A stretch of 64,000 bases of DNA from Gigaspora margarita (lineage: Eukaryota; Glomeromycota; Glomeromycetes; Diversisporales; Gigasporaceae): assembly GCA_009809945.1 (NCBI GenBank), contig WTPW01000595.1, positions 97,096 to 161,095 of the forward strand. Reading direction: 5' to 3'. The translations under genes were made by a program, and so were the position numbers. How positions within the stretch are numbered: the first letter of the stretch is position 1; each line of letters opens with the position of its first letter. This document shows positions 22,705 through 34,860 of this stretch, one piece after another. Below the pieces are notes generated by a model. That model made no database searches and was not told where the DNA came from. It saw nothing but the letters and a program-made list of their open reading frames with translations.

Positions 22705-23107
22705 TTTAATTAGTTCTCTTTTTTAAAAAAAAATTATTTTTCTTTTAAAAAAAACATTGTAATATACTACATATAGAGTGCAGTTACTGTAGATATTCTT
22801 TTTTTTATTTATCTTTGAAGATTAAACTTTTATAATTTCATTGATATTTATCAATTCAAGAAATGGTCAGATAAATTATATTTTCATACAATTTTACAAA
22901 AAAAAAAAATAAAATAAAACTCTGCAAAATAATATGTGTTTTGTTTATTATTTACTTGTAATTACATATTATTTATATAGTTGGTGAATTTGAAATTTTT
23001 TATCAAAATGAAGTCAATTTTATAATAGCTTGTATTTGGACAACTATATCCAATAAATTGTTTTATATGTGTAGTTACTGTAAAGGTCTAATCTGACATT
23101 TATACTC
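22705..23107. other. 3' flank of the S41 gene, nothing recognised
   Basis: AT-rich sequence downstream of the stop codon; no clear poly(A) signal stands out from the A-rich background. Confidence 0.4.
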
Positions 23108-23353
23108 TTTGAGTCTAATATATATAATAATTGCATTGGTTAATGTGTCGTTCAAGCATTTGCACTTTATTTCGAGTATACGCATGTGCATTGTTGCATT
23201 GTTGTGTTGTCACAAGATAAAAGGTATGTCTTTGAGTCTAATATATATAATAATTGCATTGTTTAATGTGTCGTTCAAGCATTTGCATTTTATTTCGAGT
23301 ATACGCATGTGCGTTGTTGCATTGTTGCGTTGTTACGAGATAAAAGATATGTC
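23108..23353. repeat. two-copy 123-bp tandem repeat
   Basis: TTTGAGTCTAATATATATAA starts at 23108 and again at 23231. The two 123-bp units agree almost throughout (TTAATGTGTCGTTCAAGCAT, TTCGAGTATACGCATGTGC) and end in a variable TTGTTGCATTGTTG run. Confidence 0.9.
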
Positions 23354-23640
23354 ATTAAGTCAAATTGTGTAAAGATGCAATTTCAAATTATGCTAGCTGT
23401 TATTTTCAAAATTTTCAAAACTTTATCTCTAGTGATACAAATATTCATACCTATTCTATCTGACAACATTGGGTATTACTATATATTTTAAAACCCCCCA
23501 ATTTTATTAAGCAGCTTACAAAAATGTATTAAATGATAAAATTTAAAATTAATAATAAATTTAATATAGTCGGACCTTCTTAAATACAACCTCCACAAAT
23601 GGGGTGGCAATTATTTCACCGACAATCACTTCATAGACAC

Positions 23641-24101
23641 TGTTACAACCGTGGGAGAGACTTGGCTAACGATAGGTCGAATTAGCTCAGGGTTGTAAGC
23701 ATAGGTTATGCGGAATGGACGTTCATTAGGGAATCCAGAATTAATGATATGGGTTATTAAGGAATATGGTTTGGTTGGTATTCGATTAATAAGGATGTTA
23801 TTTATTAATTCATCATTACTATATTGCCTCTCAATTCTCTGAGTTCAGCTATCATATTTATACATTCTTAATTATTATAGTCTGAAACCAATATCTGCGG
23901 TCTCAAACCAAGATCAATGGTTCTGGACCACTCTGGTTAGTCTCGAACCACTGCAGTGGGTTTGAAACCAAAAGCGAGGGTTTGGAACCTTCAAATCTAC
24001 TAAGCCTTTTACTTAAAAGAGAAAAATTATTCAAACACATGCTAACTATTACAAGATAAATTAAAAATGACAATGAAAATTTGCTTGAATTTTCCGTAAC
24101 A
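23641..24101 (-). repeat. LTR (left copy)
   Basis: 461-bp terminal repeat. It includes a distinctive run of four CAAACC/GAACC phrases (GTCTGAAACCAATATCTGC, CTCAAACCAAGATCAATGG). Confidence 0.8.
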
Positions 24102-25821
24102 TATCCCCTGACTTAAAGGGTGAACTCCTGCGAACTGATAATATAAATTGTGATCCAAAATTTACAATATAAGAAATCCTTATTTAAAACAAAAAAAAAA
24201 TATTCAAATATTTTAATTCAAACCAAATTCCAGATGTAGTATCCTTCGCTGCAATCAGTGCCTCTCTCTGCGCATCTGTGTATTGCCAGCCTTGGGCATA
24301 CTCACGTTGTCCTTCTTTTCAAATTAAAACTTCCAAAAATTCCTTTCTATCTTAAACAAGGCTTCCCTACTACTTATCTTCGCTGAGGTCAGATTTCATT
24401 AAGAGAGGTTTATTTTCCATTGAATTCATTGGAGAACTAGTATTCTTTACCACATCATGTTACCCTTCCTCGCACATGATAGTTGTGACCATCCTTTGAT
24501 CCTTTGGTGTGATTTTTGCTATAATTTTTCCATCTTGTTATGCACCCCAAACCTCACACAAGACCGTTGTGACCAACCAAGATCATTGCCACATCCCTAT
24601 CTTTTTTTTTCAGGTTGCTGAATTTCGAACAAATTCGTTTCTTCTTTCTTTTTTCAAGATCAGGGTCATTGGGCTTGAGTCATCTGCACCAATTTACACT
24701 TTTCTTTTATGTGCCCTTACTCACGCATAATCATCATAAGCAGCCAATATAATGTTATGTCCATTTATCATCTTTTTATACAGCTTATACGGGATACTAG
24801 AAGGTCTTATAAGCCATCATATGACCCATTCAATTTTCTTGCTTCTGTCTCCAAATTCATTAGCTATCGAATTTGTGCTTGCTTGGTCTTCAGGTTTCAA
24901 CTTTTTTTTTCACCACTTTTATGTAACAGTCTCCAATGATCAATATATCTTCGGGCCTTGAGAGTACATTTTTCATTTCCCTTCTTCTGATTCAATTCAT
25001 TTGATTATTATTTACCAATGGAATCTCACAGCTTCTGATTATTTCAGAGCTCCTTTTTTTCCAGGTAGGTAGACAAACTGAAAATTTTTCTTTTTTTCAA
25101 AAAGTACACTTGCTTTACTGGTGATCTTTCTTTTGGGCCATTTTCGTGACAGTATAGATTCTTTGTTTTAAGGATGAGGTTCATAGTAGGTCTGGGCCAT
25201 TAATTTTTACTTTTTTTTTAAAAAAAAATTTAATAGAACCTTCTTTTAACAATGTGTCTCCTATAATGCTATGTGCCCCACCTTGCACGAAGCTATTGTG
25301 ATCATCTTTTCATCATCACATCTGTCTCTCAAGCTTTAAGGTTCATATGTTGATTCTTAAATCTGAGAGCAGACCAATTTTTTCTTTTTTTCTTTTCTGT
25401 ACTGTCCGATTTATATAAGAGCTTGATATAACCCATTTCCTCATGTCCAGGTAATCATACAAAAAAATAATCTTAATTTTCTTAATTGCTCATGTCATAC
25501 CATCTTTTTACCTTGTTTAGTACCTACTCACAGGCTGGTACCAGGCCTAATTCCATGGCTGTCGGGTCCTTCAAGATTAATATACCCAATTCAAATCCAG
25601 AAAATCCTCATTCTTCTTTATTGATAATCACTTGGCATAATAGATATTTACATGGGTTATATCTTCTGAACTTCTTTCTCTATGGGGTTTCAGGAAAGAT
25701 GCATCAGACAGATTAGCATCTTCACAAGGCATTATAGATACACAGCTCTGAGCTTGAACAGGTCCTTTTCACTACAAAGAAGGCGTGGAAAGAACATTTA
25801 TTCACACAATCAGCACCAAAA

Positions 25822-26518
25822 TATTACAACTGTAGGAGAGACTTGGCTAACAATAGGTCGAATTAGCTCAGGGTTGTAAGCATAGGTTATATAGAATGGA
25901 CATTCATTAGGGAATTCAGAATTAATGATATGGGTTATTAAGGAATATAGTTTGGTTGGTATTTGATTAATAAGAACGTTAATATTAATTCATTATAATT
26001 ATTGTATGGGTTATAGTGAATAACCCAGTTACACACAGGTTCATATTCCGTGCTGAAGGCACAGGATTTAAATATGAACCCGTGTGTGTAACGGGCTATT
26101 CCACATACCCATATAATAAATATCTTATTGCACAGTGTCTAACGTAACAATCCCGTGCCAATAAGTAAATGGAAAAAGCACGGGTTGTCACATAAGACCC
26201 GTACAATAAATTATTATTACTGTATCATTACTATATTGCTTCTCAATTCTCTAAGTTCAGCTATTATATTTATACATTCTTAATTATTATAGTCTGAAAC
26301 CAATATCTGCAGTCTCAAACCAAGATCAATGGTTCTGGACCACTCTGGATAGTTTTGAACCACTGCAGTGGGTTTGAAACCAAATTGAGAGTTTGGAACC
26401 TTCAAATCTACTAAGCCTTTTACTTAAAAGGGAAAATCATACAACTATTCAAACACATGCTAACTATTACAAGATAAATTAAAAATGATGATGAAATTTG
26501 CTCAAATTTTTTGTAACA
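25822..26518 (-). repeat. LTR (right copy, containing a MITE)
   Basis: Same repeat as the left copy but about 235 bp longer because another element lies inside it (about 25999-26213). Confidence 0.8.
25999..26213. mobile_element. MITE inside the right LTR
   Basis: TTATTGTATGGGTTATAGTG at the left pairs with CACATAAGACCCGTACAATAA at the right. The sequence is absent from the left LTR at the matching place, so it inserted after the retroelement. It contains a further inverted pair, ACACAGGTTCATATT and AATATGAACCCGTGT. Confidence 0.75.
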
Positions 26519-27576
26519 ACACCACATTTCATCAACAATTATTCACTGACAAGTTTATTTTACTGACAGCTTATTTTACTGAAGCTTATTTTACAGACAA
26601 AGTAATTCTGGTCATTGTCATTAGAGTCAGATTAGAATTAGGGTTAAAGTTAGTGTGCTTTAAAAAAAAACTTGTCAGTAAATGTGCTTTAGTAAAATGA
26701 AATGTTGGTAAAATGAACTTGTCAGTGAATAATTGTCTATAAAATGTGGTGTCAATGAAATGTAGTGTTTATGAAGTGATTGTTAGTAAAATAATATAAA
26801 CCCCACAAAGAGATAGTCGATAAAAAAAAACTCTAAATACATGGGTTTGCTTGGCTCTAACTCATATATCTATATATTTTTACTTCTCTAAATGCATTAC
26901 CTCTTTAAATACAAGTATAGTCATTAAATTTTTATTTTTAATAACCTTTACTAGTACAATCATATGTAATATGTGAGAGATAGTACTGTTCAACTTTTTG
27001 GTATGCTATATTTTTTTCTGTTTTAGAATATATTATGGTTATATACATTTTTGATTTCGCTTATGCTAATTATTTAAAAAAAATCTATTTCAGTAGGAGT
27101 AATAATTTTCATTTGTTCATTTTTGGAAAGAATTATGATTTTTAAATTTTAATACATATGATAATTACTTGTTATTTAAAGTAAAGATGTTTCAAATGTT
27201 GATCATTGTGCATTCCCCATTATGACATTGTTATATTATCTGAAATCTTTAATAGATAATTATTATGACATTCTCAGGACATGTGTATGACTGTTAAATC
27301 TGACTAAAATCGTAATATAATATTATTTTAACAATTGATATGTGAAATTGAGACATAATTAATTTTGATATATTATTATGACATTAATAATTATTAATTT
27401 CAAAAATGATACAATACTAATGCTATTGCTCATCAAATTGTTTAAATTTATATATTTTTGAATTTTTTTATTTTTGTCGCAGCTCCATTGTTTTTATATA
27501 ATTTTCATTATTTTTTTTTGAGCTTTGGTTTTGACTTTTGCTTAGTAACTGATTTTGTCCTGCTTTGATAAACTTA

Positions 27577-27828
27577 CAATTACTTCAAAGATATCATATT
27601 TCATTAGTAACCTATTTTACAGATGATTGATTTACGGACAAGTTCATTTCATAAGCAATATATATTACTTTTGCAAAGCAATTCTAGTCATAGTCATTAG
27701 GATTAAGTTTAGAATTAGAATCAACTATGAGTTGTTTACAAGATGAACTTGTCTGTAAATTAATCACCTATAAAATTGCTTGTTGGTAAAATGAGTATCA
27801 ATGAGATGTGGTATCTTTAAAGTAATTG
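27577..27828. mobile_element. palindromic MITE, TTTACTGACA family
   Basis: CAATTACTTCAAAGATATCA and its inverse TGTGGTATCTTTAAAGTAATTG form the ends; the arms share GACAAGTTCATTT / AGATGAACTTGTC near the centre. It is a diverged relative of the element that hosts the LTR insertion. Confidence 0.7.
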
Positions 27829-27879
27829 TTGACATGGATAGTTTTTTTTATGTTGAACAATAATTAGAAGCCATGGTAA

Positions 27880-28197
27880 GGCCACACAAAGTTAATTTTT
27901 CATTTTGCATAATATGGTCCAAAATTCTAGTTGGCAAGTCTGTTTTTTTTTTTTTTTAATCTACTGTAAATTAATAAACTTATATTCACATATAAGGCCA
28001 CGTGAAGTTAATTTTTGAATTTTATAATGTAGAATCAGAAATTTTAGATTTATTTTTCAGATCTGGTATTCCAGAAAATTAAAGTCACCATCATCAGGTA
28101 CACAGAAGAAAAATTCACAATTGGAATTGAAAAAAAATTTTATTTGAAAAAATGGAAGGGTGAGTTATGCAAAATGAAAAATTAACTTTGTATGGCC
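27880..28197. mobile_element. MITE, copy 1 of a head-to-tail pair
   Basis: GGCCACACAAAGTTAATTTT opens and AAAATTAACTTTGTATGGCC-type sequence closes the unit. The interior contains AATCAGAAATTTTAGATTT and TTCCAGAAAATTAAAGTCAC, both of which recur in copy 2. Confidence 0.8.
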
Positions 28198-28198
28198 T

Positions 28199-28528
28199 GG
28201 CCATGCAAAGTTAATTTTTTGTTTTGAGTAACATGGACCAAAATTTCAGAATTCTTTTTTTTTTAATCTACTAAAGATAAATAAGACATGTTTTAATTTT
28301 TCAGTTTTATAACTTGGAATCAGAAACAGAAAATCTTGAATTTTTTTCAAATATATTTGGTAATTCCAGAAAATTAAGGTCACCATTAGATGATACAGAA
28401 GAAAAAATTAAGCAGCAAAAATAAAATAATTGGCACAATTGGAATTAAAAAATATATATATATTATTATTTTTTTAAAAAAAATTGGGTTAGTGGGTTAT
28501 GCAAAATGAAAACTTAACTTTGCATGGC
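28199..28528. mobile_element. MITE, copy 2 of a head-to-tail pair
   Basis: The unit starts GGCCATGCAAAGTTAATTTT, directly after copy 1, and ends ACTTAACTTTGCATGGC. Period about 319 bp. The near-zero spacing suggests tandem duplication of one element or repeated insertion at the same site. Confidence 0.8.
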
Positions 28529-28785
28529 TAATTTGAAAAGCTTGTCAAATGTGAGATTGAAGATTTTATGGAGTTACATTTTAATTTGTCACCTCGACTT
28601 TCATGGTTTATTTAGGACCCCAAATATTCTATGAGAGGTTATATTTGAGGATCATAATAAAAATTTTTTTGTTTAGTGGTTCTACTTTGGTATATATTAG
28701 CTATATTTCAAACATCAGATAGCAAATTTGGTTTTGCTTACCAATTTTTAAAATATAAGTTTTCAAAAAAAATTTTTCAAACTAA

Positions 28786-28915
28786 NNNNNNNNNNNNNNN
28801 NNNNNNNNNNNNNNNNNNNNNNNNNNNNNNNNNNNNNNNNNNNNNNNNNNNNNNNNNNNNNNNNNNNNNNNNNNNNNNNNNNNNNNNNNNNNNNNNNNNN
28901 NNNNNNNNNNNNNNN
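28786..28915. other. assembly gap (130 N)
   Basis: Run of N between an A/T-rich segment and homopolymer A runs. The frame that crosses it is not a gene. Confidence 1.
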
Positions 28916-29071
28916 AAAAAAAAAACCAAAACTAATGCTTTCTAAAAAAAAAAAAACAAAAAAAAAACTAAAAAAACAGAACTGACACTCTCAAAAAAAA
29001 AAATAAAAAAAAATTGGAACCAACATTCTTTAAAAAAAAAAAAGACCTGCTGCTCACTATTTTCATTACCA

Positions 29072-29236
29072 CTTTTCAAATATAACATTTAAAACACTTA
29101 CCCATTAGCATTCTTTCAAATATACTCATTTTGCCCATTACCCATTTTCAAATATAACCTTTTTACCCAATACCTATTTTTCAAATATAACCTTTTTAAA
29201 AAAAACGGCCCTCTATTAGCGATTTTTCAAATATGA
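29072..29236. repeat. short tandem repeat, TTTCAAATATAACCTTTTTACCCA unit
   Basis: Phrases TTTTCAAATATAACCTTT and TACCCATT recur about five times with periods of roughly 25-35 bp and small variations. Confidence 0.7.
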
Positions 29237-29719
29237 CATTACATAAATTGTTTAGGGTCCTGTTTATGTCATGGTCCTTCTAATATCTTGTTAGATGCAA
29301 GTATTTTCTGGTTAATTCTGTAATTACATATGATTAAGGAATCGAATTACTAAGATTCTAATATTTTGTTACAAGTTTATATAGGCTGCCTAAGCTTGAG
29401 CTTGTTGCATGTGCTGACTGTGCACAGTGTCACACACTGCATAGCTATTTTATATATTTAAAATTTTATATATCACACATGATCGTACTGGTCCTGTGCA
29501 GCATTGCATGTCACACAGCTATCCTAATTGTCTGAAGCGTAGCAGAGGACTTCTACTTCTACGCCAACCATGCAATGTCTGTTAGCAACATCCAATCACA
29601 GGACATATGCTAGTTACACAACATATTGTTTACATAATAGACTATATACTGTATATACAGTATATGCTTCAGCTCCTGATAACCTAGTTAATATAATATT
29701 AATCAAGAACTTTTTAGTA

Positions 29720-29754
29720 CAGTCAGATCTCTAAATGCATAGCTGAGAGGACTG
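29720..29754. mobile_element. 35-bp TA-flanked pogo-type remnant
   Basis: CAGTCAGATCTCTAAATGCA at the left and GAGAGGACTG at the right, with TA on both outer sides. It keeps the ends of the GCATTTAG family (see 33839-33993) and nothing between. A chance match is possible. Confidence 0.4.
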
Positions 29755-29824
29755 TATAAAAAAAATCAAGGACCAAGTTATTAGAAATCCTATTGTGGAG
29801 TTAGAATCTGTGTACATTTGTATA

Positions 29825-30507
29825 CATTCAGACCTCTCTATAGTCACACCCCATATAGTCACACCTCTATATAAGCACCCAATATTGTGCAATGAACTGA
29901 AATATAGTAAAAATACCTCCTTATAGTCACAAATCACCTATAATCACTATCACAAAAAATTTTGATTTTTTACAATTTTATTAATAAAAACCCTCTTTAT
30001 AGTCACAAATTTTAACCAAATATGGATTAAAAAATCTGATTGGCCGATGTTCATATTTATGTTTATTTAAAATATTCTATTAAAAATTCTTAAAGGTTTG
30101 ACAGCAAATAAGACGATTCTAATGAGCCCAAAATCATTAAAATCCAATCACAGGCTCCTGTGATCGTTAAAGATTTGTGTCACTTCACATGTTTAAGAAT
30201 TGATTAAATTTAAATATCTAGGCAAAAAATCCTTAATTATCTTAAACATTTTGTAACTAGATTTGACAATTTTATACTCTTTAGAAAACACTCTAGTGGG
30301 CATTTTATCCAAATTGGGCCACTGGATCAAAAGTTATTCACTATCAACTATTTTAAATTTTTTAATAGTATTTCAAATATGCGCAAATATATTACTAATT
30401 GACCTTTGGTCATGTGACCATGACAAAGTATTTTATTTATAGTCACACCTCTATACAATCACCAAAATAGGGCGCTACCAACTTGTGATTATAGAGAGGT
30501 CTGACTG
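29825..30507. mobile_element. 683-bp pogo-type non-autonomous element
   Basis: Ends CATTCAGACCTCTCTATAGT and TATAGAGAGGTCTGACTG are inverted with TA on each side (29823-29824, 30508-30509). The subterminal phrase TATAGTCACA occurs repeatedly in both arms. Near 30120-30165 it carries TGAGCCCAAAATCATTAAAA, which is also in the palindrome at 61663-62628. No transposase. Confidence 0.85.
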
Positions 30508-30509
30508 TA

Positions 30510-31316
30510 ATCCTATTTGATTTTAAATCCGGATATAAATACATCTAAGATGTATCCAGATATAAATAGCATAGTGGGCTTTCATTATGATTTGCCAATT
30601 TTTGTAAATCATCTTGTGATAAGCAAAAAATATATTATTAATCGAAATTCTAAATCGTCACGAATAAAAACTCATATACACATATATATAACTATGTTTT
30701 TAACAAAATTAATATCAGGAGAATCTTAAATCTATAATCTTATCATAGATAAAATTCTGATAAGCCAAAATTTATTAAGAAATAAATCCAACATATTACG
30801 AAAAAAACACAGAAAATTAACATTTAAACCTATTCTAGTACACTAATGGCTAATAAAAAAAATCAGAAGTACTCGCTCCAATATTGAATTTGGGTAACCT
30901 AAACTGTCAGCAGGTTTTGGAGATGTAGACAATCAACTAACAAATTTTCTGTTAACTTCCCGAAAAACATGAACTTAGATGCTGATCACGTTATTTAATG
31001 TTACACAAATCTTAAATTCTTATTGGTCAATCATGGGCATATCGATATAAATCGATATTTTTGATATAAATTTTTGCTAAATCAAATCGATATTTTTCCA
31101 GGTCCCTGCCATGGGCCCGGGTCATGGCCTCGTGACAAAAGGATGCCCGTGACTTTATTCACGGCATCAACAATCAGATTCGGATTTTGCACAAGCAGTA
31201 TCCGGATTTAATCGGATAAAGATTGGGATAAACACCGCCAATATTAACTCTCAAAAGTAGTTTATACCATATAAAGTTATTATTAATTTTAGCTTATCTA
31301 ACAAAACTATATCTTT
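30510..31316. other. intergenic, nothing recognised
   Basis: No convincing gene. A short run of ATCGATATTTTT-type repeats lies near 31040-31100. Confidence 0.5.
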
Positions 31317-31324
31317 ATTATGAC

Positions 31325-32752
31325 TAGGCCTCCGCATTGGCGGGTATAGTATATCCAAATCCTACCCATGTGCATATGGAGCTTATTGTCTAGATCCTAA
31401 AACCCACGGGCTCTATATGGTTAAAAATATAGATAGCGGTGAAATTACTTTTCTTAATAAAAAATTTTGTAGAAATTGTTGAAATTATTTGAAATTAAAA
31501 TTGGTGAAATTGGTGAAATTAATTTTTTATTATCAAAATTAATTTAACCTATATAAAAAAAATTAATTAAAACTAAACCAAATCAAACACAATAATTGTT
31601 TTATAATTAATTTATAAAAATGTTAAAAATGTTGAAATTTTTGTTGAAATTATTGTTGAAATTAAAAAAAAATTTAAAATTATTTCACCACCATCTATAG
31701 TTAAAAATGTTTACCAAATTGAATATCTAAATAAATTAAATGCAGATTCAGTAATAAATTTAACTCGTAGCGATAGAATTCTTGTATTGGTTAATTTCTA
31801 CCTACCTATTCTGAATTGTCAAGGACAATGTGCTTTATTTTCTTTCAATATGTACATTTTCCATCATAAAAATCGGTTCTTAAATTATCATTTTGTATCA
31901 TTTATACACTTCATAAATTTGAAATACCGATGATTTTATGTTTAAATATTAAGCAATAAATATTCAAGAATTCAATAATTTGTTTTAATCCTTAGATTAC
32001 TAATAAATATTTTAATATTTAGTATTAAATTAATGCGAATAAAATAAAGTTAGATGGTAAATTTTTATGAAATTTAACAACTGCTTAAATACCAGATTAA
32101 TAAATGATTTTTATATCCGCCTAAATGCGAATAAATTAGTAAATGAAATATCCTTTATATACATGCACTGAATTAGCGCAAATAAATGAAATTTAAATAG
32201 TAAATATTTATGAAGTTTAATAGTTGATTCTAAAATGCTTATATTATTAACAAAATTCTTCATAGATATTAAATTTATATGAATGAAAAGAAAATAATTA
32301 TGCTCTTAAATAATTTAGATACTTGCGAACTAAATTATCATACCCAACCAAATAGTAATACTTGGATAACATATACGTATTAATCAATGTTTTTCATACT
32401 CACAACCTTTACATAGTAAATATTCATGAAATTGAACATTAATATGAATATTTAAATATATTAATAAAAGTTCTTTATACCTGTGAATTAAATTGATGTA
32501 AAAAATGATTTAAAATTATATTATTTAAGTAGAAATTGTTATAAATAGTAAACAAATAATATATTTAATATTAATTATTAATCAACGGGTATCCAAAAGC
32601 CCAAGGGTCGTACCCTAGCTCAACCCTTTATGTTAGGGCCCAGACTTTAAGCCATTACCCGCATCTGAGGGTTCAAAATTTGATACCTAGACCCAGCCCT
32701 CATGGGCTTACCCGCGGGTACCACGTATAGCCCGGGCCCATGCGGAGTCCTA
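31325..32752. mobile_element. 1.43-kb non-autonomous hAT element with perfect 8-bp TSD
   Basis: ATTATGAC at 31317-31324 is repeated at 32753-32760. Inside it the ends are TAGGCCTCCGCATTGGC and GGGCCCATGCGGAGTCCTA. The subterminal 120-170 bp on each side is GC-rich (CCCGCGGGTACC, GGGCCCAGAC), while the centre is AT-rich and made of loosely repeated units around AATAGTAAATATTTATGAA with period near 120 bp (31980-32560). No transposase. A 8-bp duplication with TAGG/CCTA ends fits hAT. Confidence 0.88.
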
Positions 32753-32760
32753 ATTATGAC

Positions 32761-33838
32761 AACTAATTCTCAGACCATACCAAACACCCACATTATATAT
32801 ATATATATTTTAAACCCCCCCCCGAGATATCTTAGGTACTGTATCTGGGGACGTCGCATGACGCTCTTACATTATATTTTTTACAATGCAACTTTTATTA
32901 TTTTTACAGTTTCTATAAAACCTTAGGTGCTGGAAAACAGAGGTTAATGGCTAGTTAGCATTAACCTTTTAAACCATCCTTGCGTAACCACCCTAAAAAA
33001 ATTTCGTTGGCCGAGAGATCAAGTGTAGGGCAGCAAAAGATTAAAACCCCAATAAATCGACCATATTTCAGCATTTGCATATGCAACTACTTTCTGTGCA
33101 TTAACAAAAAGATTTCCTTGCGAAATTGTTATAATAAATAAAGCTCTTTCTAACCTAATCTAGTCAACCCTTAACCCTAGTCTAACGACTAAAATTCTTT
33201 AGTGAAATCCTTTAGATTGGAGACGCTAGGTCTTAGATTTTTACGAGGTTGTTTTGATAATTAGTATAAAATCGCATTAATTCTCAACATCTGAATTAGG
33301 AAAGATCACTGAAAAATACTTTACCAAAAATCACAATAATCAGGTTTTTTTTTCTTTTATTGCATATATTTCCGCTGTGGAATTATTGCATTTTCACATC
33401 TAATGCTATGATAATTATTATATGTTATAATTATTTTTATAGTTACGCAATATTTCTGATTTCATGCTACCAACTTATGTGTACAATATGTATTATTCGA
33501 TAAATCATCTTTACACATAAAACAATATTTAGTTTAATTTTAATTCAACGATTATGATATCTTAGAGATAGAAAAGACTTTAGTAGTCCTAATTTTTAAT
33601 AATAATCAACGCCTTCTTATCGAATCAGGAATAACAGGGACGAGTGATGAATCATAAAGTGTATATCTGGGACGGAGTTTTACCAAAATAAACGAAGCCA
33701 TTTTAATGGTATACAATACAATCTCGTATTTGGTTGGTTGGTGTCCTTTTCTATTTTCATGGGTATTTTCCAGGACCACCTTTTGAATTGCACATTTATA
33801 TTCCAGATAATGAAATTCTAACTGTCTGTTATATAGTA
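32761..33838. other. intergenic, nothing recognised
   Basis: Includes a C run near 32815 and an imperfect TA repeat near 32797; no gene seen. Confidence 0.5.
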
Positions 33839-33993
33839 CAATCCGACCTCTCTAAATGAAATGCGACGGGACCATATGTAAAAATGTATTTAGGAAGGAT
33901 TGCATTTAGAGGGGTAAAAATCTATAAGCGCAATATTAGCTGAACTCAGCATTTATAGGCTTTTCACAAAAATTGCATTTAGGGGTCGGACTG
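33839..33993. mobile_element. 155-bp pogo-type MITE, GCATTTAG family
   Basis: CAATCCGACCTCTCTAAATG and CATTTAGGGGTCGGACTG are inverted ends, with TA on each side. The interior repeats GCATTTAG/TATTTAGG. Same family as 51481-51906. Confidence 0.88.
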
Positions 33994-34483
33994 TAAATAT
34001 AGCTGATGCCGAATTTCATTTATAGAGTAACATGATTACAGTTTTTCTGTACTATTTAGCACAAACTATAAACTGTAATGTAATATTGTCATTTAGTAGC
34101 TGATTCTATAAATATTAATTTTAGGCTATAGTTCTTAATACAATATGGCTTATAAAAAAGAAGCGGTTTTTAGAATGTTTACTAATTTCACGTAGTGTTT
34201 ATACATATATCATAATTTATTGATTACAAATTCATGCTGCATATAAGTTACCAAGACCAATTTAAAGTTATTTTGTTAAAATCTCAAAAGCAGTTTCATA
34301 ATCAGAATTTTGAGATATCAACAAACATACACATATTGTACAAATAGAAATTCTCTTCTCTTTATTTTTTAAATTAAAATAGTTGAACTGCTATTATATA
34401 TTGTAAAAATAATTTAAATAATCAATATTCTATTAATAGTTAATGCAAACTAGAAACAAAAAAATATATAGACATAATATTTA

Positions 34484-34672
34484 TAAGATATTGGACGTAT
34501 GATGAAAAAAATTCCGTTATTTTCGTATGTCCAATATTGATGTTATTGCTCATATTATATTAGCATGTGAAATTTTTTGTCGTGACATTTTGCATAAATG
34601 ATGATGTCATTTTTATGACAAAAATATCAAGGCAAAAAATTTTTACATGATCATATCACATTAACAATAATA
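34484..34672. repeat. pair of nested inverted repeats
   Basis: TATTGGACGTATGATGAAA pairs with TTTCGTATGTCCAATA, and TGTTATTGCTC...AGCATGTGAAATTTTTTGTC pairs loosely with GGCAAAAAATTTTTACATGATC...AACAATAA. Probably a MITE; ends are not sharp. Confidence 0.5.
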
Positions 34673-34860
34673 GTTAATTAAAGTTTTATATGCTGTACTT
34701 GGACATAAAATGCAAAAATAAGTATGCTTCAGAATTACCAACTGTATATGCATGTTTATACTATTGATAAATGTACGTTTTGGTTAAACATGCGTCATAA
34801 GGTTTTTTTTTTATTATACTATATAAATTACTGAACATATAGTACATTCTAACTATTAAT

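Larger units (their letters stand above)
23641..26518 (-). mobile_element. fossil LTR retrotransposon, non-autonomous
   Basis: Two related long terminal repeats bound a 1.72-kb interior. They begin TGTTACAACC/TATTACAACT and end CCGTAACA/TTGTAACA, with the inverted TGTTAC...GTAACA ends of LTRs. ACAC at 23637-23640 and 26519-26522 is a probable 4-bp target duplication. Orientation is probably minus: a TGGTGCTGATTGTG primer-site-like sequence follows the right LTR on that strand, and a purine run (CAGGGGATA) precedes the left one. No gag or pol is recognised in the interior, so it resembles a TRIM/LARD type or a remnant. The family (Ty1 or Ty3) is undetermined. The LTRs differ mostly by transitions at CpG sites, so it is old or was methylated. 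Confidence 0.8.
23570..26810. mobile_element. palindromic MITE split by an LTR element
   Basis: The left arm (23570-23640) reads GACAATCACTTCATAGACAC. The right part (26519-26810) begins CACATTTCATCAACAATTAT and ends with the inverse of the left arm (GAAGTGATTGTTAGTAAAAT). The arms repeat a phrase of about ten bases, TTTACTGACA, at short intervals. Without the insertion the element would be roughly 360 bp. A related palindrome is at 27577-27828. Confidence 0.7.

Noticed and set aside
24509-25879. Several plus-strand frames in the LTR interior
   Set aside because: None shows gag, protease, integrase or RT features; they are open by chance in a fossil element.
28676-28945. Frame spanning the N gap
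   Set aside because: Most of it is N; the rest has no recognisable content.
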